Below are positions 25,890 through 34,586 of a stretch of 64,000 nt of DNA, piece after piece. Made by a program: the position numbers and the translations under genes. The stretch is from Paraglaciecola arctica BSs20135 (GTDB lineage Bacteria > Pseudomonadota > Gammaproteobacteria > Enterobacterales > Alteromonadaceae): the NCBI RefSeq assembly GCF_000314995.1, contig NZ_BAEO01000021.1:34215-98214 (forward strand), given 5' to 3'. Each line of letters starts with the position of its first letter. Position 1 is the first letter of the stretch. The notes below the pieces were generated by a model. That model had not been told where the DNA came from. It searched no databases and was given only the letters and a program-made list of their open reading frames with translations.

Positions 25890-27254
25890 ATGAGAGAGAT
25901 AAATATCAGCATAATTGTCGTATTTGTTGTTTCGTTATTTCTGGTGTCGTGTGAAAACGATAGTAGTGTGACATCCAAAATTACGAGTGCAGTACCTCCT
26001 AATATTGTCATTATATTGGCAGATGATATGGGATTTGGAGATCTAAGCATAAATGGCTCAGGCAAAATTAAAACGCCAGCCATTGATCAACTCGCAAGAA
26101 CTGGTTTCAATTTTACGCAGTTTTATGCCAGTGCGAATATTTGTTCACCTTCACGTGCTGGATTAATGACGGGTAGATATCCGATCCGTACCAGCCTTGG
26201 TTACAATGTTATCACCGCAGGCGACACTCATGGACTTCCGAAAACCGAAGATACTCTTGCTGAATTAGCTCTACGCGCTGATTATCGCACCATGTTGATT
26301 GGTAAATGGCATCTGGGCCGCTTTCCAGAACATGCACCGATGAAACATGGATTTGAAACGTTTTATGGTGTTCCACACAGCAATGACATGGCTAATTTTG
26401 CTCTTTACTCGGGCGATAATATTGTGGAGCAACCGGTTGAACAGTCGACCTTGACCCTGCGTTATACAGAAAAGTCAGTATCTTTTATTGATGCAAATGC
26501 GAAACATCCTTTTCTTCTATTTGTGTCACACACCATGCCGCATATTCCATTATATGCGTCCGAAGATTTTGCCGGAAAATCGGATGCCGGGGTTTATGGC
26601 GACGTAGTTGAAGAATTAGATTATAGCACTGGCAAGATTGTTGCGGCTTTGAAACGAAACGGGATATTCGACAATAGCATCATAATCATAACCAGCGATA
26701 ATGGTCCCTTTTTTGAAGGGGCAACGGCAGGCCTTAAAGGTGGTAAGGGATCTACATATGAAGGCGCTTATCGTGTACCGTTGATCATCTCCTGGCCTGC
26801 TGGCATTGCCAATCCGGCGGTGACAGATGCGATTGCGATGAATATTGATATTTTGCCGACTATTGCCGAGGCTATTGAAAGTAAACCAGCAGCCAGTATA
26901 ATTGATGGACGCAGCCTGTTGCCATTGCTGCGTGGAGCTGAGAAAAGCCCCCATGAATATCTCTATTATTTCAATAATGAAGATGTGGTTGGTATTCGTA
27001 ATCAGCAGTGGAAATATCTGACCCACACCTATTACCGGCGCTCCATCGGAGCACTTGAGAAATTTGATCAACTCGATGGATTTAAAACATCCTACGACCT
27101 TCTATTTGCAGCAAATAATAGTGGCGGAGAAGAATATAGCATGGCGGCCCGTCAGCCAGAAATTGTGGCCCTATTGAAAGCCGAAATAAGTAGGGCAAGA
27201 GCGGAGTTCGATGTACATCGAACGCGGCCTAAAGATAAGACTTTTCCAGAATAG
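25890..27254 (+). CDS. lipoprotein sulfatase, type I (formylglycine-dependent)
   Basis: The 454-residue protein has a lipoprotein signal (LFLVSC, Cys21) and the alkaline-phosphatase-fold metal motif ILADDMGFGDL (Asp45, Asp46). The sulfatase signature ANICSPSRAGLMTGRYP follows, in which Cys85 is converted to formylglycine; GKWHLG and a late SDNG metal motif are also present. It hydrolyses sulfate esters, typically of algal polysaccharide or aryl/steroid sulfates. ATG 25890 has AAGAAGG at 7 nt and gives an intact lipobox; the in-frame TTG at 25860 is rejected. No maturase gene is nearby. Confidence 0.88.
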   Translation: MREINISIIVVFVVSLFLVSCENDSSVTSKITSAVPPNIVIILADDMGFGDLSINGSGKIKTPAIDQLARTGFNFTQFYASANICSPSRAGLMTGRYPIRTSLGYNVITAGDTHGLPKTEDTLAELALRADYRTMLIGKWHLGRFPEHAPMKHGFETFYGVPHSNDMANFALYSGDNIVEQPVEQSTLTLRYTEKSVSFIDANAKHPFLLFVSHTMPHIPLYASEDFAGKSDAGVYGDVVEELDYSTGKIVAALKRNGIFDNSIIIITSDNGPFFEGATAGLKGGKGSTYEGAYRVPLIISWPAGIANPAVTDAIAMNIDILPTIAEAIESKPAASIIDGRSLLPLLRGAEKSPHEYLYYFNNEDVVGIRNQQWKYLTHTYYRRSIGALEKFDQLDGFKTSYDLLFAANNSGGEEYSMAARQPEIVALLKAEISRARAEFDVHRTRPKDKTFPE

Positions 27255-27610
27255 GAAGCTAGTCACTCACCTTTACGTTGGTAATTTAGCCGCGTATTGT
27301 AAATCTCGGGGGCTTGCCCCCGTGTTATCTGTCCCTCTTACTTTAGTCATTTTAGGGAGTCAGGTAATAAGCCCCAGTTCTGCGTTTGGTGCTTTAACTC
27401 AATGAATTAGTCCTGACTTCATTTGCTATTTCTGTTTGATATAGGGCGGTACTTTAAGTTAAAACCTTAAAATTAAAGTAATAATCATTCTTTATTACTT
27501 AACCTAAACTCTGGTTAAGACGTGCCGCTGCCCTAAAAGTAACTGTAACGAAAACAATATCTTAGATGGTTAGAATTGATTTACTAGGCATTAAACATAT
27601 CCAGTGCTGC
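27255..27610. other. intergenic region with terminator, convergent genes
   Basis: This is a 356-nt gap between the sulfatase and the reductase gene on the other strand. It holds the GC-rich hairpin at 27307-27322 and a weaker inverted repeat (TACTTTAA/TTAAAGTA, 27450-27480). No coding signal stands out. Confidence 0.4.
27307..27322 (+). terminator. GC-rich hairpin after the sulfatase gene
   Basis: CGGGGG and CCCCCG flank a CTTG loop, followed by TGTTATCTG. It is 53 nt after the stop codon. Confidence 0.6.
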
Positions 27611-28555
27611 TTATCCAGAACTCGGGTTACTTAATAACGCATAAGCCATTTTGTTGTAAGGTGCGTCTAACCCTAATTTTTCACACCTATTTATGACTAC
27701 TTTCACGATACTATCTAATTCCATTTCTCTACCTTGTTCTTTGTCCATTAGCATAGAGGTTTTGATAGGGGTGAAGGTTTTAATTAATTCGAACATCTCT
27801 GTAAGATCTTGTTGTGTTAAATTCACGCCGTCTGCTGCAGCGGCATTTACTGTTTCTTGCATCATGCAATAAACAATGCCTCCAAGCTTATCTTGGTTAG
27901 TTAACGCGAATGTATCTAGTCCAGTAAGTGCAGAAAGGGGATTCACCCCGTTATTAATTATTAGTTTTCGCCATAACTCTTTTTGAATGTCAGTACTTAT
28001 TACATGAGGGATTTGTGCATGTTTCAAGGCCGCTGTAAACTGCTTGAGGACGGTATTTCGCGAGTCAGGGTGATGGCTAATGTTCGGCCAAATTCCGGCA
28101 ATAATTTCAGCTTTTCCCGTCGATTTAATGACACCTGGTTTGACAACATGACTACCAATTCTGACCGCCAGTCCACCTATGACTCGTTGTTCTCCAATTA
28201 AACTAGAAAGTATGTTTTCATTATCGACACCATTTTGCAGTGATAAAACAAAAGTTGGATGTTCTTTAAGCCAACTTCCCATCTCTTCAACAAAATGGGA
28301 CGTTGAATGAGATTTTAGGGTAAGAATAATTAAATCAAAATCATCAGGTCTAAATTTTTCTCTTATTTGTTTATGAGAATGAACATCAATGTTAGTTCTA
28401 TAAGTGGTATTTTCATGCTCTAAGGTCAGCCCGTTTTTTTTGATGGCTGCTAAATGCTTGCCCCGAGCAGTGAATACGATTTGGTTACCAGATTGCAGTA
28501 ATTTATATCCGTAATAACCGCCAATTCCACCTGAGCCAATGAATAGTATTTTCAA
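27611..28555 (-). CDS. ketopantoate reductase-family oxidoreductase (PanE/ApbA-like)
   Basis: The 314-residue protein opens with the Rossmann GSGGIGGYYGYKL. It has the family's SLQNGVDNE segment and the catalytic Lys in the C-terminal helical domain (ELWRKLIINNGVNPLSALTG). The family reduces 2-dehydropantoate to pantoate with NADPH, but many paralogues use other 2-oxoacids. It lies 11 nt downstream of the MarR gene, so the two are probably co-transcribed. This ties it to the iac regulon and makes a catabolic 2-oxoacid reductase possible. No panB or panC is in the window. Confidence 0.8.
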   Translation of the reverse strand: MKILFIGSGGIGGYYGYKLLQSGNQIVFTARGKHLAAIKKNGLTLEHENTTYRTNIDVHSHKQIREKFRPDDFDLIILTLKSHSTSHFVEEMGSWLKEHPTFVLSLQNGVDNENILSSLIGEQRVIGGLAVRIGSHVVKPGVIKSTGKAEIIAGIWPNISHHPDSRNTVLKQFTAALKHAQIPHVISTDIQKELWRKLIINNGVNPLSALTGLDTFALTNQDKLGGIVYCMMQETVNAAAADGVNLTQQDLTEMFELIKTFTPIKTSMLMDKEQGREMELDSIVKVVINRCEKLGLDAPYNKMAYALLSNPSSG

Positions 28556-28566
28556 TTCTATATAAC

Positions 28567-29049
28567 CTAAAACTCAGATAAATTTAGAAACAGTTTTTGT
28601 AATGTAGCGTTCAGAGCTTCGACTTGTTCGCTAGAAAAATCAGCATAGATACTTTCAAAAAGTCTTTGGGAGTTTCCGATAACTTTGCTAATAGCTTGCT
28701 CTCCGCTATCTGTCAATTTAACCATAGATACTCTGCCATCTTTCTCACTAGTAGATATTTTCACATGTCCATCAGTTTGAAGTTTATATGTTGCTCTGGT
28801 GATCGTAGGCGTTTTTGCTACAGCATGGGTTGCAATATCACTCACGCTCAAAGTGCCCATTTCCCTTAAAATCATCAAGATGCGCCAAGCTGTAATATTG
28901 ATACCACCTTTTTTAAGTGATTTTTCCATTCTTAATGAATAAGCGCTGGCTACCCTCATTAACCAGTAAAAAGGATATTGCTGGAATTCAAAATCATCCG
29001 ATGCAGGTTTAAATTTATCAAGTCCGTCTGTGTTTTTCTTCATTTTCAA
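28567..29049 (-). CDS. iacR: MarR-family regulator, likely IacR
   Basis: The 160-residue protein has the MarR winged-helix layout. An N-terminal dimerisation helix (FYWLMRVASAYSLRMEKSLKK) is followed by HTH (LSVSDIATHAVAKTPTITR) and a wing (SEKDGRVSMVKLTDSGEQ). It diverges from the iac operon, the place occupied by iacR in described clusters, where it represses iac genes until indole-3-acetate binds. A near-palindromic site lies 31-48 nt upstream of its start (29080-29097), consistent with autoregulation. Confidence 0.85.
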   Translation of the reverse strand: MKMKKNTDGLDKFKPASDDFEFQQYPFYWLMRVASAYSLRMEKSLKKGGINITAWRILMILREMGTLSVSDIATHAVAKTPTITRATYKLQTDGHVKISTSEKDGRVSMVKLTDSGEQAISKVIGNSQRLFESIYADFSSEQVEALNATLQKLFLNLSEF

Positions 29050-29079
29050 TTCAATTTTTTAAAATTAGACTTTATATTT

Positions 29080-29097
29080 TACGTGATAAATCACATT
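29080..29097. promoter_or_regulatory. candidate MarR/IacR operator 1
   Basis: TACGTGATAAATCACATT is an 18-bp near-palindrome (core GTGAT-AA-ATCAC) upstream of iacR. Closely related 18-mers lie at 63731-63748 (15 of 18 identical to this one) and 50622-50639 (13 of 18 identical to the 63731 copy), each upstream of a TonB receptor gene. Confidence 0.6.
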
Positions 29098-29507
29098 AAG
29101 CACACTGCTATTTTTCGTGAGTATGCATTTATTTTTAAGAGTAACTAGCGTTATTTATTGAGTTTTCACTTAAATAATTAACTGCATAAATTGCGTGACT
29201 ATTGATATGTAGCCCACTGAAGTTAGAGTGATTGGAATTGACTAGGTATTTGGTACTGTGATGGGTTCATCTACTGGCGGCTTATTCATTGAGTTAGGCT
29301 TTAATGTTCAACTAAATGATCTCATATTTTCAGTGCCTTATTGGACGTTTTCGAACTCACAATGGATTTGAAAATCCTATCATTAACGGTGCATCTTCTT
29401 TTCATCGCCTACAAATTGCCTAGGATAATTAAGTCGCAAAATTCATTTAACCTAGTTCACCCATTTTAGTAATAAATCAATAACACAACATTCACTTAAC
29501 ATTTTAC
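29098..29507. other. intergenic region between iacR and iac promoter
   Basis: About 410 nt with no intact gene. A frame at about 29213-29371 reads as a short coding-like stretch (GSSTGGLFIELGFN) but is broken by stops, perhaps a relic. Otherwise the region is AT-rich. Confidence 0.3.
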
Positions 29508-29544
29508 TTGAAATGTAATGTAATTAACCTTAAGCTAATTACAT
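29508..29544 (+). promoter_or_regulatory. iac operon promoter with overlapping inverted repeat
   Basis: A TTGAAA box (29508-29513) lies 17 nt from TAAGCT (29531-29536), a possible sigma-70 promoter. Across it lies a perfect inverted repeat, ATGTAATTA (29518-29526) and TAATTACAT (29536-29544), with a 9-nt spacer. A protein bound there would cover the promoter. It ends 30 nt before the iacH start. Confidence 0.5.
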
Positions 29545-29574
29545 CAATTTTAGCTAAATAGGCAAAGCGCATAT

Positions 29575-30696
29575 ATGACTGTGTTCACGGAGCAATTCGA
29601 TATTGGGGAAAATGCTGATTTAGTTGCGGGTGTTAAAGACAACATCGACGTTGCTGGATTTGTTACCCAAGCTGGAAGTGAGTCGCTTTGCCATACTCCC
29701 ATTGCTTTAAGTCATGCTGACGTCGTTACTACTGTGCTGGGATCGGGTGTAAAGCTAATAGGTAAGTTAAATATGCATGAACTTGCTTTTGGCATGACCG
29801 GAGTTAACGAATATTTGGGCACCCCTACAAATTATCTTTTTCCTGATTACATTACTGGCGGATCGTCAAGTGGTTGTGCAACTGCTGTAGCACAGGGGAA
29901 AGTTGATTTTAGTATCGGAACGGATACCGGAGGTTCAATAAGAGTCCCGGCAGCATGTTGTGGTGTGTTTGGTCTAAAACCTACATTTGGACGCTTAAGT
30001 CGTAGAGGTGTTTTACCTGCAGAGTCAAGTTTGGACTGCATTGGACCGCTTGCATTTTCAGCGGACAGATTGATTGATGCTATGTGTAGTATGGATAAAA
30101 CGTTTAGTCCGATAAAGCCATTGGCAAACATCAAACTAGCTAGGGTGTCGGTTAATGCTGAAAGTGTTATTCAAATGCAGGTCGATAATGCACTGAAAAA
30201 AGAATTTTTGAAAGTCAGCCAGACCGATTTGCCAAGCTTTACAGCCGCATATGATATGGCACTAAAACTGATGAACTTTGAAATGTGGCAAGCATATGGG
30301 CATTTGGTTGGAACCGGTAAGCTCGGGCCTGATGTGGAAAATAGATTGCTTGGCGCACGAAATATAGACCCAAGTGTTGTTACTGAAGCTGAAGTAGTAC
30401 GTAAAAGATTTAGCCAAGAAGTTGATTCAGCACTCAGAGGCGTCGATGCGCTTGTTTTACCAACACTTGCGGCATTCCCTCTTAAAAGAATAGAAGCACT
30501 TGCAGGTCAAAATGATCTGCATATTAGTTCATTAACCCGGCCTTTTAATTTGTCAGGCCATCCCGCAATCACAATCCCTATTCGCAATAATCTTGGTAAG
30601 CCTGTCGGTATGCAGTTAGTAGGCGCAAAGGGACGTGATGAAGTCATTTGTTACATCGCGAAGAAAATTAGTGATAACAATAAAATTTACGCGTAA
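29575..30696 (+). CDS. iacH: amidase-signature hydrolase, IacH-like
   Basis: The 373-residue protein has the amidase signature: Lys21 (VKDN), Ser97 in GGSSSGCATAVA and nucleophile Ser121 in GTDTGGSIRVPAACCG. It is shorter than typical 450-500-residue amidases because the C-terminal part is compact. Amidase-family IacH is a member of described indole-3-acetate (IAA) clusters; it may hydrolyse an amide such as a ring-opened indole intermediate or an IAA conjugate. It is the first gene of the operon and is followed by iacA after 16 nt. Confidence 0.8.
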   Translation: MTVFTEQFDIGENADLVAGVKDNIDVAGFVTQAGSESLCHTPIALSHADVVTTVLGSGVKLIGKLNMHELAFGMTGVNEYLGTPTNYLFPDYITGGSSSGCATAVAQGKVDFSIGTDTGGSIRVPAACCGVFGLKPTFGRLSRRGVLPAESSLDCIGPLAFSADRLIDAMCSMDKTFSPIKPLANIKLARVSVNAESVIQMQVDNALKKEFLKVSQTDLPSFTAAYDMALKLMNFEMWQAYGHLVGTGKLGPDVENRLLGARNIDPSVVTEAEVVRKRFSQEVDSALRGVDALVLPTLAAFPLKRIEALAGQNDLHISSLTRPFNLSGHPAITIPIRNNLGKPVGMQLVGAKGRDEVICYIAKKISDNNKIYA

Positions 30697-30712
30697 GTGT
30701 TGGAGATAACCT

Positions 30713-31861
30713 ATGTACAAAAATGCAGTCGATAAAGAACAGTGGGGTGGTGAGGTTAAATTCAACAGCTTACTTAGTGATATTAGAGCGCGTCGAGCTG
30801 AATTCGAAGAGCAACGCTACATTTCGCAAGACATTATTGAGAAATTCAAAGATATCGGAATTTACCGAGCTTTTGTGCCTGAAACTTTTGCTGGTGGTGG
30901 TAAAACACCGAGCGAATTTTTGAAAGCGATAGAAGCTATTTCCGCGGCCGACGGCTCTGCAGGTTGGGTCGCTAGTTTTGGCATGAATCCAGCCTATCTT
31001 GCGGCACTCCCTAAAGAAACTCTAGATAAGGTGTGGGGAGATTCACCTGATATCGTTTTTGCTGGTGGTGTCTTTCCTCCACAACATGCAGAAAAAGTTG
31101 AAGGGGGCTACATTGTTAACGGTCGTTGGCAGTGGGGGAGCGGTTGCATGGGTGCTTCACTGATAGGTGTCGGAATTATGCCCGGTGAAGGCTCAAAAGT
31201 GCCAAAAATGGCGGTATTGCCAGCAGATAAAGTAACGATAGAGCATACCTGGGAAGTGCATGGAATGGTGGGGACTGGAAGTTTTGATCTAGTCGTCGAA
31301 AATGTCTTTGTAGCTGAAGAGTGGACCTTTATCCGAGGTGGAACACCAACAGTAGAATCGCCATTTTTTAAATATCCATCGTTATCTTTTGCTTCACAAG
31401 TATTAGCTGTAACTGCACTGGGAATAGCGCGAGAAGCAATAGATGTTGTGGTTAATTCAGCTAAAGGCAGGAAATCCGTAACAGGAGCTCCTAACTTGGG
31501 CGAGCGTCACTACGCGCAAATTGAAATAGCAAAAGCAGAAGCAAAACTTCGTTCATCTCGAGCTTTCTTTTATGAAGCGACTGATGAGGTTTGGGAGGTC
31601 ATTGTTCGTGGCGAAGAACCTACACCACATCAAGTCAGTATGCTCAGGTTGGCTACCACTAATGTCGCTAGAGAATGTGCAGAGGCTACTCGAATTGCCT
31701 ATCAATTGTCTGGAATGCAAGGGGCTTATTTAGAGCATCCATTGTCTCGCTGTTTCCGCGATGCTCATTTAGTGACCCAACACGCCTTTATGGGGGAAGT
31801 AACGTACCAAAATGCGGGGGCTATGATGTTTGAGCATCTACCTTTCCCGGGTTATTTATAA
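30713..31861 (+). CDS. iacA: indole-3-acetate monooxygenase, IacA-like (acyl-CoA dehydrogenase fold)
   Basis: The 382-residue protein has the group D flavin monooxygenase/acyl-CoA dehydrogenase fold: AADGSAGWVASFG near the N terminus, NGRWQWGSGCMGA in the middle beta-domain, and a C-terminal helical bundle ending with SRCFRDAHLVTQHAFMG. IacA uses reduced flavin supplied by a reductase to oxygenate the indole ring of IAA, the first committed step. The gene order H-A-B-I-C-D-E-F around it matches described iac clusters as I recall them, and the matching flavin reductase is the last gene of the operon. Confidence 0.85.
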   Translation: MYKNAVDKEQWGGEVKFNSLLSDIRARRAEFEEQRYISQDIIEKFKDIGIYRAFVPETFAGGGKTPSEFLKAIEAISAADGSAGWVASFGMNPAYLAALPKETLDKVWGDSPDIVFAGGVFPPQHAEKVEGGYIVNGRWQWGSGCMGASLIGVGIMPGEGSKVPKMAVLPADKVTIEHTWEVHGMVGTGSFDLVVENVFVAEEWTFIRGGTPTVESPFFKYPSLSFASQVLAVTALGIAREAIDVVVNSAKGRKSVTGAPNLGERHYAQIEIAKAEAKLRSSRAFFYEATDEVWEVIVRGEEPTPHQVSMLRLATTNVARECAEATRIAYQLSGMQGAYLEHPLSRCFRDAHLVTQHAFMGEVTYQNAGAMMFEHLPFPGYL

Positions 31862-31890
31862 ACACTTTTAAACTTAATTGAGGAAAAATT

Positions 31891-32250
31891 ATGACTAAAT
31901 TAACAACTCACCGTGTGCTGTTTTGTATCGGTATCAATCAAAACTTTATGGATTCAACTAAAGAAGTCATGGGGGACGTTTGGCAAGCTTTTAGTGCCAT
32001 GATGAAGGGCATTTCTGATCTACCAGACGTAAAAGTATTAGGCATTATGGACGATGATCGAATCATGGTTGGTCCTTCTGCTACAGCACCATGGACAGCT
32101 TATATTATGGCCGATGTTCCTGACATCGAAACGGTAATTGCAAGTTGTGACTTTTTCCGTTCAACCCCAGTTGGTGATGGAACTTATAGTTTATGGAAAT
32201 ACGCCAAAGTTGAAGCGCGTATAGGCCGTGAACTGGTTGTACCTAGTTAA
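31891..32250 (+). CDS. iacB: small IacB-like protein of unknown function
   Basis: This 119-residue soluble protein has no signal peptide or membrane segment. It has a ferredoxin-like alternation of strands and helices (a beta-strand RVLFCIGIN at the start, VKVLGIMDDDRI and DGTYSLWKY later). Described IAA clusters carry a small iacB between iacA and iacI without a proven role. Position and size support that name. An AGGAA site lies 7 nt upstream of its ATG. Confidence 0.65.
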   Translation: MTKLTTHRVLFCIGINQNFMDSTKEVMGDVWQAFSAMMKGISDLPDVKVLGIMDDDRIMVGPSATAPWTAYIMADVPDIETVIASCDFFRSTPVGDGTYSLWKYAKVEARIGRELVVPS

Positions 32251-32266
32251 TTTAAGGACACTTAAT

Positions 32267-32788
32267 ATGACTTCATTACTTAATCTGGATTCACTACAGC
32301 AACGCCTGACAACGCTGGAAAATGAGAAGCGTGTCAGTGCGTGTATGAATAATTATATGAGTCTTTGTGACGATTTAGGACCGGGTTTTGAACTTGAAAC
32401 TCTTATGCATCTGTTCACTGAAGATGCTGTTTGGGAAGGCAAAGGTAAACGTTATGGGAAAACATTTGGTCGCCATGTTGGGATCAACGCTATTGAAATG
32501 ATGTTTGCCAAATACATTAAAGAGCCAGGTCACTTTTTTCTCAATGTGCATCTATTGGGTAATGAAGTCATAACAGTTGACGGTAATGAAGCAAAAGGCA
32601 GTTGGATGTTAATGCAACCGTCAGATTTTATTGATGGTAAGTCACAGCTAAGTTGCGCTCGGATTACTGCCAAATTCCGGTTGTCGGGTAGATTTTGTCA
32701 AATTAGCCACTTTAAAACAGAAAATAAGTTTAGCCGACCAATGAGTGCATCTTGGGATAACAGTGCGGCATTGCCGGTACCAAAATAG
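32267..32788 (+). CDS. iacI: SnoaL-like (NTF2 fold) protein, IacI-like
   Basis: The 173-residue protein has an NTF2/SnoaL-like layout: a starting helix, NNYMSLCDDLG, a LFTEDAVWEG motif, a middle HFFLNVHLLGNEV strand and a final IAKFKL-type strand set. ATG 32267 has AAGGA at 8 nt; the in-frame TTG at 32228 lies inside iacB. Proteins of this fold in catabolic operons may be isomerases, or act as beta-subunit-like partners of Rieske dioxygenases. IacI's role is not established. Confidence 0.7.
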   Translation: MTSLLNLDSLQQRLTTLENEKRVSACMNNYMSLCDDLGPGFELETLMHLFTEDAVWEGKGKRYGKTFGRHVGINAIEMMFAKYIKEPGHFFLNVHLLGNEVITVDGNEAKGSWMLMQPSDFIDGKSQLSCARITAKFRLSGRFCQISHFKTENKFSRPMSASWDNSAALPVPK

Positions 32789-32796
32789 GATCTAGA

Positions 32797-34083
32797 ATGA
32801 AAACTCAAATTAAAGTAAAAAATATTAACAGCACTTCAGACTTGGTACTAGATGACCGCGTGCATAAGTCACTTTATTCGGATGAAAAAATATTCGAGGA
32901 AGAGTTAGATAAAATCTTCAACAACACCTGGGTTTGGCTGGCTCATGAAAGTGAGCTACCAGAAGCTGGGTCGTATAAAACTGCAACCATCGGCCGAAAC
33001 CCTGTGATTGTTGTGCGTGATCGTAAAAAGAATATTCATGTGATGCTCAATCGATGTCGACACCGCGGCGCCACTGTGTGTGAAGGGAAAACAGGTAAAA
33101 CAAAAGCTTTTACATGCCCTTATCACGGTTGGGGATATGGTCTCGACGGGAGTTTGCGTGCTTTACCTAAGCCTGAAGAATATGAAAATATTCTCGATAA
33201 AGCTGAATTTGGTTTGATTAAGGTGCGAACTGAGTCTTACCAAGGAATGATTTTTGCCACTCTTAAAGATGATCTTGAACCTTTAGAAGATTTCTTGGGC
33301 GGCGCCAAAAAATGGATCGACTTGTTTATGAAACAAGGCGGTGGCTATCCGATTAAAACGTTGGGTGACCATAGGTTTAGATTCCCTGGCAATTGGAAAA
33401 TACAGTTAGAAAACACCACAGATGCCTATCACTTTCCAATAATACATAAGTCTTTTATTTCCTCATTAGATGAAGAAGCTTCCGAAATATTTGATTTCTT
33501 AGATGGCGACGGTTTTGTTGAAGACTTAGGTAACGGTCACAGTGTCATGGTGATGATCCCTGAGCTTGTAGATTTAGACGAAAACTTAGATGAACCTATT
33601 CCGGAACGTTATGGCGATTTGGCTAAACAACTAGCGGATGAAGGCCATTCAGATCTTGAAGTCAGACGCCTTGTTCGAGCGGTTGGTGGTGGCGGTTTTA
33701 ACTTGAACTTATTTCCAAACGTTGCTTGTTCGATGGCGTTCTTTCGTAACTTAGTACCTATTAGTGTTAATGAAACTGAGATCCATCATATAGCGTTGGG
33801 CGGCGATGGTGCCCCTGAAGCATTCAATCAAAAACGCATTCGTTTACACGAGCATTTTCAGGGCCCTATGGGTTTTGGTACGCCGGATGATGGTGAAGCA
33901 TGGGAGCGCGTGCAGGCAGGATCTATGGCGGGAACTGACGGTTGGATTATGCTCCACCGTGGTATGTCAAAGCTGTCTACTTCAGCTGATGGCAATGTCC
34001 AAGGCGCCGTATGTTCCGAGACAGGTATGCGTGCAGCGTACCAGCAATATAAAAAGTTAATGTCTCAATCAAGTGAACAATAA
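32797..34083 (+). CDS. iacC: Rieske ring-hydroxylating dioxygenase alpha subunit, IacC-like
   Basis: The 428-residue protein has the Rieske centre Cys87-x-His89 (NRCRHRGAT) and Cys107-xx-His110 (CPYHGWGY). The mononuclear iron ligands are His212 and His217 in ENTTDAYHFPIIH, with bridging Asp209. It would dihydroxylate the oxidised indole-acetate (dioxindole-acetate) so that it collapses to catechol, as described for IacC/IacD. The beta subunit follows after 12 nt, and the reductase three genes later. Confidence 0.88.
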   Translation: MKTQIKVKNINSTSDLVLDDRVHKSLYSDEKIFEEELDKIFNNTWVWLAHESELPEAGSYKTATIGRNPVIVVRDRKKNIHVMLNRCRHRGATVCEGKTGKTKAFTCPYHGWGYGLDGSLRALPKPEEYENILDKAEFGLIKVRTESYQGMIFATLKDDLEPLEDFLGGAKKWIDLFMKQGGGYPIKTLGDHRFRFPGNWKIQLENTTDAYHFPIIHKSFISSLDEEASEIFDFLDGDGFVEDLGNGHSVMVMIPELVDLDENLDEPIPERYGDLAKQLADEGHSDLEVRRLVRAVGGGGFNLNLFPNVACSMAFFRNLVPISVNETEIHHIALGGDGAPEAFNQKRIRLHEHFQGPMGFGTPDDGEAWERVQAGSMAGTDGWIMLHRGMSKLSTSADGNVQGAVCSETGMRAAYQQYKKLMSQSSEQ

Positions 34084-34095
34084 GGAATTAGACAA

Positions 34096-34578
34096 ATGAA
34101 ACTAGATACTCAATTGCTAGCAGACGTGACCGCCTTTTTGAATATCGAAGCAGATATGCTTGATAACAAAGAGTATCACCAGTGGCTAGATCTGTGGCTT
34201 GAATCAGGTTTGTACATAGTCCCGGTTGACCATAATGCCACTGACTATGCAAATACGTTAAATGTAGCCTACGACAACAACAAAATGCGTTTGGCCCGTA
34301 TTGAGCGATTAACCAGTGGTAATGCAGTCTCAACCCAGTTAAGCGAAAAAACGGTACGAACTATGTCGAGATTTCGCATTCTTGATGATGTTGACGGCTT
34401 AGTGCGCGTACGTTGTGCTTATTGTTTGTATGAAGACAATAAAAATGGTGTGCGCTGCTACCCAGCAAATTTACAGTTTAAGTTAGCACGTGATGGCGGC
34501 AGTTTTAAAATTGCAGAGAAAGTCGTCAAGGTCATGAAGTCTAGTCAATACCTGACTACCGTTAGTTATTTATTTTAG
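34096..34578 (+). CDS. iacD: ring-hydroxylating dioxygenase beta subunit, IacD-like
   Basis: The 160-residue protein has the NTF2-like beta-subunit fold: an N-terminal helix ADVTAFLNIEADMLD, YHQWLDLW, and RLTSGNAVSTQ in the middle. It lacks iron ligands, as expected. It should assemble with the alpha subunit as alpha3beta3. A GGAATTAG site precedes the ATG; iacE follows after 8 nt. Confidence 0.85.
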   Translation: MKLDTQLLADVTAFLNIEADMLDNKEYHQWLDLWLESGLYIVPVDHNATDYANTLNVAYDNNKMRLARIERLTSGNAVSTQLSEKTVRTMSRFRILDDVDGLVRVRCAYCLYEDNKNGVRCYPANLQFKLARDGGSFKIAEKVVKVMKSSQYLTTVSYLF

Positions 34579-34586
34579 GTGCCAAG

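Noticed and set aside
29080..29097. CRP-type site
   Set aside because: The GTGA/TCAC half-sites are 4 nt apart, not 6 as in CRP operators; a MarR-type site fits better.
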